Shown here one piece after another: positions 36,018 through 44,414 of a stretch of 64,000 bases of DNA. The DNA comes from Aestuarierythrobacter sp037968495 (lineage in GTDB: Bacteria; Pseudomonadota; Alphaproteobacteria; Sphingomonadales; Sphingomonadaceae). A model generated the notes under the pieces. The model saw only the letters and a list, made by a program, of their open reading frames with translations. It was not told the DNA's origin and did not search any database. Position 1 is the stretch's first letter. The number at the start of each line of letters is the position of its first letter. Made by a program: the position numbers and the translations under genes. The stretch lies in assembly GCA_037968495.1 (NCBI GenBank), contig JBBKVP010000043.1:1-64000 (forward strand). Reading direction: 5' to 3'.

Positions 36018-37553
36018 ATGAGTGCTTTCGGACGCAAAAGCGGACCAGGCGGAATGCAATCAGGCGAGCGCCCTGCATTTGGTGTTGCGCGCCCTATGAA
36101 GGGCGGCGATGGCAAGAGCGCCAAAACTGACGCGGTACCATTGCCCGGCGCAGATGCCGGCGGCGAACAATTCCCGCCTTTGCCCAGCGAATCTGCTGGC
36201 GGCAATCAAAGCGCCGAACCAGCGGATGCGATGGCGCGCCTGACTGACCGCGCCAACAATGTCGTATCCGGCGAACATAAAGCCGAAGGCTTCGAGGCCA
36301 GTGTCCACAAGATTAAAGAACAGGTTCTCCCGCGCCTGCTCGAACGTGTCGACCCCGAAGCCGCTTCAACGCTCACCAAAGATGAACTGTCGGAAGAATT
36401 CCGCCCGATCATCATGGAAGTGCTCGCAGAGCTGAAAGTTACGCTCAACCGCCGTGAGCAATTTGCGCTGGAAAAGGTGCTTATCGACGAGCTGCTGGGC
36501 TTCGGTCCGCTCGAAGAACTTCTCGGCGATCCAGACATATCAGATATTATGGTCAATGGTCCCGACCAGACCTACATCGAGAAAAACGGCAAGCTAACGC
36601 TCGCCCACATCCGGTTCCGCGACGAATCGCATCTGTTCCAGATCGCCCAGCGTATCGTGAATCAGGTTGGCCGCCGCGTCGACCAAACCACGCCGCTGGC
36701 CGATGCCCGCTTGAAGGACGGCAGCCGTGTTAACGTGATCGTTCCGCCGCTGAGCCTTAAGGGCACAGCGATCTCCATTCGTAAGTTCTCCGAAAAACCG
36801 ATCACAATCGATATGCTCAAGGATTTCGGTTCGATGAGCGACAAGATGGCCACCGCGCTAAAAATTGCCGGTGCGTGCCAGATGAACATCGTTATTTCAG
36901 GCGGTACGGGTTCGGGTAAAACCACCATGCTCAACGCCCTGTCTAAAATGATCGACCCGGGCGAGCGCGTACTGACCATCGAGGATGCCGCCGAGCTTCG
37001 CTTGCAGCAGCCGCACTGGTTGCCGCTCGAAACGCGTCCGCCTAACCTTGAAGGCCAAGGCGCTATTACCATCGGCGATCTCGTGAAGAACGCCCTGCGT
37101 ATGCGTCCTGACCGTATTATCCTTGGTGAGATTCGCGGCGCTGAGTGTTTCGATCTTCTCGCCGCTATGAACACGGGCCACGATGGTTCGATGTGTACGC
37201 TTCACGCCAACAGCCCGCGCGAAGCTCTTGGCCGTATGGAAAACATGATTCTGATGGGCGACATCAAGATCCCGAAGGAAGCCATCTCGCGCCAGATCGC
37301 GGAATCAGTCGACATGATAGTCCAAGTGAAGCGTCTTCGCGATGGTTCACGCCGCACTACCAACATCACCGAAGTAATCGGGATGGAAGGCGAGGTGATC
37401 ATTACGCAGGAATTGTTCAAGTTCGAATATCTGGACGAGGATGACAACGGCAAGATTATCGGCGAATATCGCCCCTCGGGTCTGCGTCCTTACACGCTTG
37501 AAAAAGCGCGTCAGTTCGGTTTCGATCAGGCGTTCTTGGAAGCCTGCCTCTAA
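36018..37553 (+). CDS. cpaF: CpaF/TadA-type secretion ATPase
   Basis: An AAA+ traffic ATPase of the type II/IV superfamily that powers assembly of Flp/Tad pili. The 511-residue protein has a 75-residue disordered N-terminus rich in Gly/Pro, an N-domain from about 95, then the P-loop GGTGSGKTT at 295-303, and the GEIRGAECFD Walker B/Asp box. The rest of the tad cluster (cpaB, cpaC, tadB, tadC, flp) is absent here, so it must act with genes elsewhere. soxR follows convergently. Confidence 0.92.
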   Translation: MSAFGRKSGPGGMQSGERPAFGVARPMKGGDGKSAKTDAVPLPGADAGGEQFPPLPSESAGGNQSAEPADAMARLTDRANNVVSGEHKAEGFEASVHKIKEQVLPRLLERVDPEAASTLTKDELSEEFRPIIMEVLAELKVTLNRREQFALEKVLIDELLGFGPLEELLGDPDISDIMVNGPDQTYIEKNGKLTLAHIRFRDESHLFQIAQRIVNQVGRRVDQTTPLADARLKDGSRVNVIVPPLSLKGTAISIRKFSEKPITIDMLKDFGSMSDKMATALKIAGACQMNIVISGGTGSGKTTMLNALSKMIDPGERVLTIEDAAELRLQQPHWLPLETRPPNLEGQGAITIGDLVKNALRMRPDRIILGEIRGAECFDLLAAMNTGHDGSMCTLHANSPREALGRMENMILMGDIKIPKEAISRQIAESVDMIVQVKRLRDGSRRTTNITEVIGMEGEVIITQELFKFEYLDEDDNGKIIGEYRPSGLRPYTLEKARQFGFDQAFLEACL

Positions 37554-37562
37554 GCTAGCGCT

Positions 37563-38009
37563 TCACCTTACAGCGAGTACAAGCCGGGGGCCCGTGCCTC
37601 CGGCTCCGAGCTTGTCGTCCTTATTATACAATTGGCATTTTTTCAGGCTCAAACACCCGCAACCAATACATTGGTCAAGCTGGCTCCGCGTCCGAGTGAG
37701 CAGCGCAATCTTTGCGTCGATCGCTTTGCGCATCGACAGGCTGATCTTCTGCCAATCTCGCTGATTCGGAGTCCGCCCTTGCGGCAACGTGCCCAACTGT
37801 TCCTCAATCTCTGAAAGACCCAGACCAAGCTTCTGGGCAATCAGGATAAAGCTAAGCCGGCGAATGTCCGACCTCATGAACCGCCGCTGGTTTCCCGATG
37901 TGCGGAATGCCTGCAGCAAGCCCTTCTCCTCATAAAATCGGATCGCTGATACGGTGAGTCCAGTTCTTCGCGCCAAGTCGCCGATAGGCAAGAGATCGTC
38001 TCTGGTCAT
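37563..38009 (-). CDS. soxR: Redox-sensitive regulator SoxR
   Basis: A MerR-family dimer with a [2Fe-2S] cluster that senses redox-active compounds. The winged helix is at about 8-75 and the cluster motif CIGCGCLSLKKC (C114, C117, C119, C125; Cx2CxCx5C) is complete. The 148-residue length is normal. It is divergent from the VOC gene across a 113-base spacer holding a SoxR box, which indicates a local regulon and possibly autoregulation. Confidence 0.96.
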   Translation of the reverse strand: MTRDDLLPIGDLARRTGLTVSAIRFYEEKGLLQAFRTSGNQRRFMRSDIRRLSFILIAQKLGLGLSEIEEQLGTLPQGRTPNQRDWQKISLSMRKAIDAKIALLTRTRSQLDQCIGCGCLSLKKCQLYNKDDKLGAGGTGPRLVLAVR

Positions 38010-38049
38010 GGCTACAACCCTCTGAATTCATGTCTGTGAAAAACAAAGC

Positions 38050-38080
38050 TTGATCTCAACTTAGCTTGAGGTTGCATGAT
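38050..38080 (+). promoter_or_regulatory. SoxR box in a 19-bp-spaced promoter
   Basis: The -35 element TTGATC (38050-38055) and the -10 CATGAT (38075-38080) are separated by 19 bases, the long spacing typical of MerR-family-activated promoters. The spacer holds the dyad CTCAA-CTTAGC-TTGAG at 38055-38070, which matches 15 of 18 bases of the consensus-like CCTCAAGTTTGCTTGAGG as I recall it. It drives the plus-strand VOC gene starting at 38123. Confidence 0.8.
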
Positions 38081-38122
38081 GATCAAACGCGCTGATGCGC
38101 CCATGCTTTGAAAGGACACACC

Positions 38123-38497
38123 ATGCCCGTCGGAACAATTGAACACGTCAACCTCTCGGTTACCAATCCGCGGCGCAGCAGCGAGCTGTTCCAGTCGCTT
38201 CTCGGCTGGAAAGAACGCTGGCGCGGCCCGTCCATGATGGGCGGCGAGACAATCCATGTCGGAAATGACCACGCGTATCTTGCGCTCTACACGGATGGAA
38301 GCGTGATCGGCGATTACACCAAAGGCCAGCCGCTCAACCATGTCGGCGTGCAGGTCGATGATCTTGATGCCGCAGAGAAGGTCGTGAAAGATGCCGGGCT
38401 CAAGCCTTTCAATCACGGCACCTATGATCCCGGACCAAGGACGTTCTATTTCTTCGATTGGGACGGGATTGAATTCGAGGTGGTCAGCTATGAATGA
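38123..38497 (+). CDS. VOC-family protein (SoxR target)
   Basis: A 124-residue vicinal-oxygen-chelate (glyoxalase/dioxygenase/resistance) fold protein: N-terminal betaalphabetabetabeta with GTIEHVNLSVTNPRRSSELF and a C-terminal copy ending FFDWDGIEFEVVSYE. Metal ligands may be H in EHVNLS, H in NHVGVQV and E in IEFEV. VOC proteins include glyoxalase I and drug-binding resistance proteins. The SoxR-type promoter upstream points to a role in redox-cycling-drug defence. AAAGGA lies 7 bases before ATG 38123. Confidence 0.83.
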   Translation: MPVGTIEHVNLSVTNPRRSSELFQSLLGWKERWRGPSMMGGETIHVGNDHAYLALYTDGSVIGDYTKGQPLNHVGVQVDDLDAAEKVVKDAGLKPFNHGTYDPGPRTFYFFDWDGIEFEVVSYE

Positions 38498-38505
38498 GCC
38501 GCTGA

Positions 38506-39114
38506 TCAAGCGCCCGCTTTTCGCTGAACCCACGGATCGCCCGTCCGCTCCAGTAAAAGATCTCCCTGCCAAGGGACGCATAACTCAAAAGCTGATTCGG
38601 GTGGTGCACTCATCCATGCCTCGCTGTCATTTGCTGCGATGATCACCGGCATGCGCTGGTGCTCCGCGCTGGCGGCCTCAATCGCCTCGGTCATAATCAT
38701 GGAATAGACATCGCCCCATTCGGCGCTGGAGCGCCAGATACCGCCGACCCAAAACACCTCGCTGCCGGGTACGGAAAACCAGCTACGCGTCTTGCCGCCC
38801 TTTGGTCCTTCGGCTTCGGCCCAAGCGGTTACCGGTATAAGGCATCGGCGCTCGATGAAGCTGGCTTTCCAGAACGGGCCTTGCAATTTGTCGGTGCGGG
38901 CATTGTTCACGGGGCGCGGTTTGAGCATCTGCCCGCTCTTGCCGCGCATCGACAGCGGGAAACCCCAAGTCATCTGCCGAACTTTGCCGCCTTCCGCGAC
39001 ATATCCCGGGTATCCCGGATAGACGTCAGACCCTGCATTGCCAGTCTGTCCCGCACCGCCAAATAGACGGGCAACTTCATCTACCGATTTCGTCATTCGG
39101 TATAAGTTACACAT
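38506..39114 (-). CDS. SOS response-associated peptidase (SRAP/YedK-HMCES)
   Basis: A 202-residue SRAP protein that forms a thiazolidine crosslink to abasic sites in single-stranded DNA. The catalytic Cys2 follows the start (MCNLYR), the Asn is in NARTDKLQGPFW, and the Glu and His are in PVTAWAEAEG and EHQRMPVII. I chose ATG 39114 because the initiator Met is removed to expose the Cys. The upstream frame gives a long, meaningless extension. The ATG overlaps the ubiA stop by 1 base. Confidence 0.92.
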   Translation of the reverse strand: MCNLYRMTKSVDEVARLFGGAGQTGNAGSDVYPGYPGYVAEGGKVRQMTWGFPLSMRGKSGQMLKPRPVNNARTDKLQGPFWKASFIERRCLIPVTAWAEAEGPKGGKTRSWFSVPGSEVFWVGGIWRSSAEWGDVYSMIMTEAIEAASAEHQRMPVIIAANDSEAWMSAPPESAFELCVPWQGDLLLERTGDPWVQRKAGA

Positions 39115-40016
39115 TAGGCATTTCCGACAACGAAACACGCCGCAGCCATCAGGAACCCGGCGACACGGTTGGATCGGAAACGCTCTAGCGGGTTCGCGGG
39201 ATCTTCGGGATCGAGGGTTGTGACTTGCCACATTAGGTGGGCAGCAACTGGAATGATAGCCAGCAGCGCCAGCCAATCTGCCCTGAGTAGCCAGATCGCG
39301 AGAGCCCAAAAGGCAGTTGCGGCCAGGTAAAATCCCGCGACGCCGCCCCTAACCTTTGCGCCCAACTTGAGCGCGCTAGAGCGAATACCGACCAGCGCGT
39401 CATCCTCGCGGTCCTGCAGGGCGTAAATCGTGTCGAAACCGATGACCCAGCAGACGGCGCCTGCATACAGGGCGGCCAGAACATCCAGATTATCGCTGCG
39501 AAATTGTGTCCATCCCACCAGCACACCCCAAGTAAACACTATCCCCAGCCAAGCCTGCGGCCACCATGTGATGCGCTTCATGAAAGGGTAGGCGGCAACC
39601 AATGCCACGCTGGCCAGAGCAACAAGCTGCGCTTCCAATCGGAGTTGCAGTAGAACGACCAGGCCGATCAAACAGAGCGCCAGGAGCCAAACCACAGCAA
39701 CTTTCTTGCTTACCCTGCCGCTGGCAACCGGGCGGACGGCAGTCCGGGCCACCCGCTTGTCTAAGTTGGCATCTACAATATCATTGAACACGCAGCCAGC
39801 GCCGCGCATCGCAATAGAGCCTAGGAGCAGCCAACCGAGCATTGCTAATTGCCACCCCGCCCCCACCAGCCAAACGCCCCACACGCAGGGCCAGAACAGC
39901 AACCACCAGCCTATCGGCCGGTCAAAACGGGCAAGCATAGCCAAGTCACGCGGCATTTGCGGCAAGCGCGCGACAAGGCCGCGATACTCGCTGTCGGGAG
40001 TGACTGTTTCGGTCAT
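39114..40016 (-). CDS. ubiA: 4-hydroxybenzoate polyprenyltransferase
   Basis: A UbiA-family intramembrane prenyltransferase that adds the polyprenyl chain to 4-hydroxybenzoate in ubiquinone synthesis. The 300-residue protein has about eight helices and both aspartate motifs: NDIVDANLDKRVARTAVRP near residue 75 and YALQDREDD near 200. The length fits UbiA. It overlaps the small membrane-protein gene's stop by 4 bases and ends inside the SRAP start, so three genes may form a run. Confidence 0.93.
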   Translation of the reverse strand: MTETVTPDSEYRGLVARLPQMPRDLAMLARFDRPIGWWLLFWPCVWGVWLVGAGWQLAMLGWLLLGSIAMRGAGCVFNDIVDANLDKRVARTAVRPVASGRVSKKVAVVWLLALCLIGLVVLLQLRLEAQLVALASVALVAAYPFMKRITWWPQAWLGIVFTWGVLVGWTQFRSDNLDVLAALYAGAVCWVIGFDTIYALQDREDDALVGIRSSALKLGAKVRGGVAGFYLAATAFWALAIWLLRADWLALLAIIPVAAHLMWQVTTLDPEDPANPLERFRSNRVAGFLMAAACFVVGNA

Positions 40017-40384
40017 TCCTCAGCCACTCGCCAACCGTGCCAGCAGAGGCCCAGCATGATCAAATTACCGAGCAAATCCATCATGCCCAGCTCGTTGAGC
40101 ACAGGCACTTCGCTGTAGAAGTACCAGTTGAATGCGAAAAACGGCAGCAGCGCGATTCCGTAAGCCGCAAATGTCCGTTGCGTGAAACGCGCTGTGAAGG
40201 CAACCAATGCAAACAGGCAAGCCTGAGCGCCGAAACAACCAATCGCGAATATAGCGAGGAAGTCCTTGCTCTGATACTCGGGCCGGATCGTCAGTTCGAT
40301 AATTGATGCCGGGAAAAGTAACGCCCAGCCGCCAAGGACGAGAAACACCGCCCCGATGGCAAATTGGGTCATTTTTGCGCTCAT
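40013..40384 (-). CDS. Hypothetical four-helix membrane protein
   Basis: A 123-residue integral membrane protein with hydrophobic stretches FAIGAVFLVLGGWALLFPA, AIGCFGAQACLFALVAF, FAAYGIALLPFFAFNWYF and a C-terminal helix around LLGNLIMLGLCW. I do not recognise the family. I chose ATG 40384; a GTG at 40396 is also in frame. The stop overlaps the ubiA start by 4 bases, so a supporting role near quinone synthesis is possible but unproven. Confidence 0.65.
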   Translation of the reverse strand: MSAKMTQFAIGAVFLVLGGWALLFPASIIELTIRPEYQSKDFLAIFAIGCFGAQACLFALVAFTARFTQRTFAAYGIALLPFFAFNWYFYSEVPVLNELGMMDLLGNLIMLGLCWHGWRVAEE

Positions 40385-40431
40385 GGCCGCATCCACTATC
40401 CCAAGCCATCGGCAATGACTAGAACCCCCTG

Positions 40432-41181
40432 ATGCCCGCTACACCCGCATGGCCGCCGCGCAGCGCCCCTCGCTTGTTTGTCGATGAACCCTTGTCCCTA
40501 GGGCAGGTCGTCACGCTCGAAGGCAACCAGGCGCATTACCTTGCGCGCGTTATGCGTGCGGCGGAAGGTGACGCCGTTATCCTGTGCGACAACCAAACCG
40601 GCGAATGGGCCAGCCGGGTTACCTCTGCTGGGAAGCGCTCGGTAATGGTCGAGCTGGTCGAACAACTTCGCACGCGTGAGCTGGTCCCGGACCTGACTTT
40701 ATGTGCTGCACTGCTGAAAAAACCGAACTTCGATCTCGTAATGGAGAAAGCCACCGAGCTGGGCGTGCGCGCCATCCAACCATTCGTCACGCGCCGCTGC
40801 GTTGCTGACCGCCTCAATTTGGACCGCGCCACAACAATCGTGACCGAAGCCGCCGAACAATGCGCGCGCACCGCCCTGCCCGAACTGACCCAGCCGGTGA
40901 AACTGGATGCGTTACTGCGCGATTGGCCTGAAGACCGCGCGCTGTTCTTTGCCGACGAAACAGGCGGAGCGCCCGCGGCAGAGCAATTCGCTGCACATAC
41001 TGGCCCTGCCGCCATCATCATTGGCCCTGAGGGCGGTTTCGATCATGCAGAACGGGCGGCGATCCGCGCTTTGCCACAAGCGAAGGCTATCAGCCTTGGA
41101 CCCCGTATCCTACGCGGAGAAACTGCTGCAATCGCAGCCCTATCAGTCTGGATGGCCTCTGCAGGCGATTGGCGGGCCTGA
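40432..41181 (+). CDS. rsmE: 16S rRNA (uracil1498-N3)-methyltransferase
   Basis: RsmE methylates U1498 of 16S rRNA using AdoMet, with a trefoil-knot SPOUT fold. The 249-residue protein has an N-terminal PUA-like part (RLFVDEPLSLGQ) and the SPOUT motifs IGPEGG at 197-202 and LGPRILRGETA at 222-232. It is followed 66 bases later by gshA in the same direction. Confidence 0.95.
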   Translation: MPATPAWPPRSAPRLFVDEPLSLGQVVTLEGNQAHYLARVMRAAEGDAVILCDNQTGEWASRVTSAGKRSVMVELVEQLRTRELVPDLTLCAALLKKPNFDLVMEKATELGVRAIQPFVTRRCVADRLNLDRATTIVTEAAEQCARTALPELTQPVKLDALLRDWPEDRALFFADETGGAPAAEQFAAHTGPAAIIIGPEGGFDHAERAAIRALPQAKAISLGPRILRGETAAIAALSVWMASAGDWRA

Positions 41182-41247
41182 TAAAGGTTTTCTTGGTCCC
41201 GATGATTTTGGCTGGCGAAAAGTTGTTCGTGCCACTAGCAAGCTGCC

Positions 41248-42618
41248 ATGAGCACACGTTCAGTTTCAGAAAGCAACGATCCTGTGATCGAGTCCCGCGA
41301 CCAACTAGTCGCGCCGATGCAAGCGGGTGAAAAACCTAAATCCGCATGGCGCATCGGGACCGAGCACGAGAAGCTCGTATATAAGCGCGAAGATTTTCAC
41401 GCTCCGTCCTATGATGAAGCCTGTGGTATCCGCGATATGTTGATGGCGCTGACCGAGTTCGGTTGGACACCGGTGGAAGAGAACGGCAAGGTCATTGCCA
41501 TGTCCGGCCCTGATGGCGCGGTTAGCCTTGAGCCTGCTGGCCAGCTGGAACTATCCGGTGCGCCGCTCGAAACATTGCACGAAACCTGCAATGAAACCGG
41601 TCGCCACCTTGAGCAGGTAAAAGCTATCGGCGAGCGCTGCGGAGTTGGCTTCCTCGGTCTAGGCATGTGGCCTGACAAGACCCGTGCGGAGCTGCCCATC
41701 ATGCCCAAGGGCCGCTATGAAATCATGTTGCGGCACATGCCCAAAGTCGGCGATCTCGGCCTCGATATGATGCTGCGAACATGCACGATTCAGGTCAATC
41801 TCGACTATTCATCCGAAGCCGACATGGCGCAGAAATTCCGCACCGGTCTCGCGCTTCAGCCGCTTGCCACCGCGCTGTTTGCCAATTCGCCCTTTACCGA
41901 AGGCAAGCCCAACGGCTTCCTCAGCTATCGCAGCCACATTTGGTCGGACACAGACCCGCACCGCACGGGCATGCTGCCTTTCGTATTCGAAGACGGTTTC
42001 GGTTATGAACGCTATGTCGACTACATGCTCGATGTGCCGATGTACTTTGTGTACCGCGACGGGCAATATATCGACGCGGCGGGCCAGAGTTTCCGCGATT
42101 TCCTGAAAGGTGAATTGCCTGCGCTGCCCGGTGAAAAGCCCTCCGAGAGCGATTGGTGGGATCACCTGTCGACCGCATTCCCTGAAGTGCGCCTAAAAAG
42201 CTTCCTGGAAATGCGCGGCGCAGATGGCGGACAGTGGAGCCGGATTTGCGCTCTGCCTGCCCTGTGGGTTGGCTTGCTATATGATCAGAGCGCGCTCGAC
42301 GCAGCCTGGAATCTGGTGAAGCACTGGACGATGGAAGAGCGCGAAACGTTGCGCAACGCCGTGCCAAAACTTGGCTTAGCTGCAAAAATTCCGGGCGGCG
42401 GTACTTTGCAAGATATCGGCAAGGAAGCGCTCGCCATTGCCCGCCAAGGCCTGTCCGCGCGCGGCAAACTGGGCACAAGCGGCGACAATGAAACCGGCTT
42501 CCTCGATACGCTGGATGAGATTGTCAGCAGCGGAAAATCACCTGCCCAGCGCTTGCTCGACAAGTATAATGGCGAGTGGAACGGCGATATTTCGCGGGTC
42601 TATAAATACAGCTTTTGA
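41248..42618 (+). CDS. gshA: Glutamate-cysteine ligase (plant-type)
   Basis: The first enzyme of glutathione synthesis, joining glutamate and cysteine with ATP. The 456-residue protein belongs to the plant/alphaproteobacterial (GCS2-like) form: WRIGTEHEKLVYKREDF near 33, then SLEPAGQLELSGAPLET, and DMMLRTCTIQVNLDYSSEADM. The related E. coli GshA form lacks these. The ABM-family gene follows 36 bases later. Confidence 0.95.
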   Translation: MSTRSVSESNDPVIESRDQLVAPMQAGEKPKSAWRIGTEHEKLVYKREDFHAPSYDEACGIRDMLMALTEFGWTPVEENGKVIAMSGPDGAVSLEPAGQLELSGAPLETLHETCNETGRHLEQVKAIGERCGVGFLGLGMWPDKTRAELPIMPKGRYEIMLRHMPKVGDLGLDMMLRTCTIQVNLDYSSEADMAQKFRTGLALQPLATALFANSPFTEGKPNGFLSYRSHIWSDTDPHRTGMLPFVFEDGFGYERYVDYMLDVPMYFVYRDGQYIDAAGQSFRDFLKGELPALPGEKPSESDWWDHLSTAFPEVRLKSFLEMRGADGGQWSRICALPALWVGLLYDQSALDAAWNLVKHWTMEERETLRNAVPKLGLAAKIPGGGTLQDIGKEALAIARQGLSARGKLGTSGDNETGFLDTLDEIVSSGKSPAQRLLDKYNGEWNGDISRVYKYSF

Positions 42619-42654
42619 TCGCGGATTACCCGCATTTCAATGGGAGATGACGCA

Positions 42655-42954
42655 ATGATTATCGTGAATGGATATTTGAAAATCCCGGTCGCCTCACAGG
42701 ATCAAGCTTTGGATGTGATGAAAACCCTCATCACTGCCACCCGCGCGGAAGATGGCTGCATTCGCTATGCGTTTGCACGCGATCTGGTCGACCCGGAAAT
42801 TGTGCATGTTACCGAGGCGTGGGAATCGGCAGCCGCGCTCAAGGCGCACGGCCAAGCGCCGCATATGGCTGAATTCGGCAAAGTTGCAGCAACGCTCGGC
42901 ATCATGGAACGGGATATCAAAATGCACGAAGCAGGCGACGGCATTCCGCTCTAA
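42655..42954 (+). CDS. ABM-domain monooxygenase-like protein
   Basis: A 99-residue antibiotic-biosynthesis-monooxygenase (dimeric alpha-beta barrel) protein like YgiN: N-terminal strand MIIVNGYLKIP, the EDGCIRYAFARDLVDPEIVHV central part, and WESAAALKAHGQAPHMAEF. Such proteins oxidise quinols or degrade heme-like molecules, or simply bind small ligands. GGGAGA is 7 bases upstream of ATG 42655. It probably shares a transcript with gshA. Confidence 0.85.
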   Translation: MIIVNGYLKIPVASQDQALDVMKTLITATRAEDGCIRYAFARDLVDPEIVHVTEAWESAAALKAHGQAPHMAEFGKVAATLGIMERDIKMHEAGDGIPL

Positions 42955-42957
42955 GCG

Positions 42958-44340
42958 TTACTCAGCAGGCTGGATTGCCGCCGCGCGGCCCTTGGGACGA
43001 AACACTGCAATGATCTTGGCCAGACGCAGCGTGACCGGGCCGTGCTCGGCCATCCAGTCGTAATATTCGCGGTATTTCGGATCTTCGCTTAGCATATGCG
43101 CTTCTTCGGTGCGGGCGCGCCAATAATAGATTGCACTGACGATACCGAGGAACATCGTATTGCGGATAACATCGACCATGCTCCCGCTCGTCACCATGAA
43201 GGGCATGGTAGAACACCACCAGAACAGGTTCTTGGACAGATAGGCCGGATGGCGCGTGAAACGGTACGGGCCATTAGTAATAACGCCGCGATAGGTGAGG
43301 TTTGAGAACCGCATGCCGAATGCGACGGTCGCCCAAGCGTAAATCGCAGTCAGGAATGCAAGCAGTGCGGCCCAAATCCACAGGATGGTCGTCTGCCCCG
43401 CAAACCAATAGACCCAGTCGGCGGTATTCACTTCGTAAGCGATGATCCCCTCGCCGGCCATGATCCCGACCACAAAGGGCGGATAGCACATCAGCGCGGC
43501 CAGCCAGCCCGCAAGGAACGGGTTACCGCTGCGGATATGGGCGTCAAGCGGACGCATCGTTAGCAAATAACCGACCGTGCCGATCTGCACATCGATCAGG
43601 AACAGCAGTTGGAACAGAAGCACGCCGGTGCGGACGGGATCGGCGACCAAGTCGCTAAAGTTCGTTGAGACAACGGCATTCCAACCGCCTGGCAGAATCG
43701 AAATCATGAAGGCTCCGAAGAACCCCTTGATGATCCATGCGCGCCAGTGGCGTTTAACTTCATCAGCGCTCCACGGTTCGCGGCCAATCAGCATCGCGCC
43801 AAAGTGCCATGCGTGATCGCGCGGTTCCTTCAGCTTGCGGTCGATCCACAGAACATAAGGCACCGAGAGGATAAATAGCGGGATCGCGGCGGCCCCGATC
43901 ACTTCCATCGCGAAGAGATATTGGCCTGACCAATACCAGCGCGCGACACAGTAAAAGACGCCTATCAGCGCCCAAGTGGCCCAAAGGCCTGCCAGTTTGG
44001 TCACCGAAACTTCGACAATTTCAGAAAGCGGGCGCGAATTATCCCAGTCGATGCCGGTCGAGGCCCTGCGGTGCACCTTGTCATGCAGCACAGACCATAG
44101 CGCCATCGGCAGACCCGAGGATACTAGCGCCAACAGCGAAGCATAAGGACCCGAAAGCCGCTCACGCGTTCCGGGCAGATCAAAAAATGTCGCAATTTCA
44201 GGATAAAAGCGGCAGAAAAGCAGCCATGTGAAAAGCCCCGCCAGACCGACAATACCAACCATTCCCGAAACATCGGACATGGGCGGCTCGGGCCGGTTCT
44301 TTTCTAGGGGCGTACCTACCGAGATTGCGCGCATTTCCAT
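42958..44340 (-). CDS. Large membrane protein with ICMT/PEMT-like methyltransferase domain
   Basis: A 460-residue polytopic protein. The C-terminal third (from about 340) has the isoprenylcysteine carboxyl methyltransferase signature GPYRFTRHPAYLSKN, followed by ARTEEAHMLSEDPKYREYY. The first 330 residues are an additional block of about eight helices I do not recognise. ICMT-like bacterial proteins methylate lipids or other membrane substrates with AdoMet. ATG 44340 is assumed and ATG 44280 is also possible; neither has a strong SD. It converges with the ABM gene with a 3-base gap. Confidence 0.75.
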   Translation of the reverse strand: MEMRAISVGTPLEKNRPEPPMSDVSGMVGIVGLAGLFTWLLFCRFYPEIATFFDLPGTRERLSGPYASLLALVSSGLPMALWSVLHDKVHRRASTGIDWDNSRPLSEIVEVSVTKLAGLWATWALIGVFYCVARWYWSGQYLFAMEVIGAAAIPLFILSVPYVLWIDRKLKEPRDHAWHFGAMLIGREPWSADEVKRHWRAWIIKGFFGAFMISILPGGWNAVVSTNFSDLVADPVRTGVLLFQLLFLIDVQIGTVGYLLTMRPLDAHIRSGNPFLAGWLAALMCYPPFVVGIMAGEGIIAYEVNTADWVYWFAGQTTILWIWAALLAFLTAIYAWATVAFGMRFSNLTYRGVITNGPYRFTRHPAYLSKNLFWWCSTMPFMVTSGSMVDVIRNTMFLGIVSAIYYWRARTEEAHMLSEDPKYREYYDWMAEHGPVTLRLAKIIAVFRPKGRAAAIQPAE

Positions 44341-44414
44341 CGCACAGTCATTAGGGAAAAAGGGTTAAAGCCAGAGTAACGGCATCCGCTTACCAAATGG
44401 CCTTGGCGACCCTG

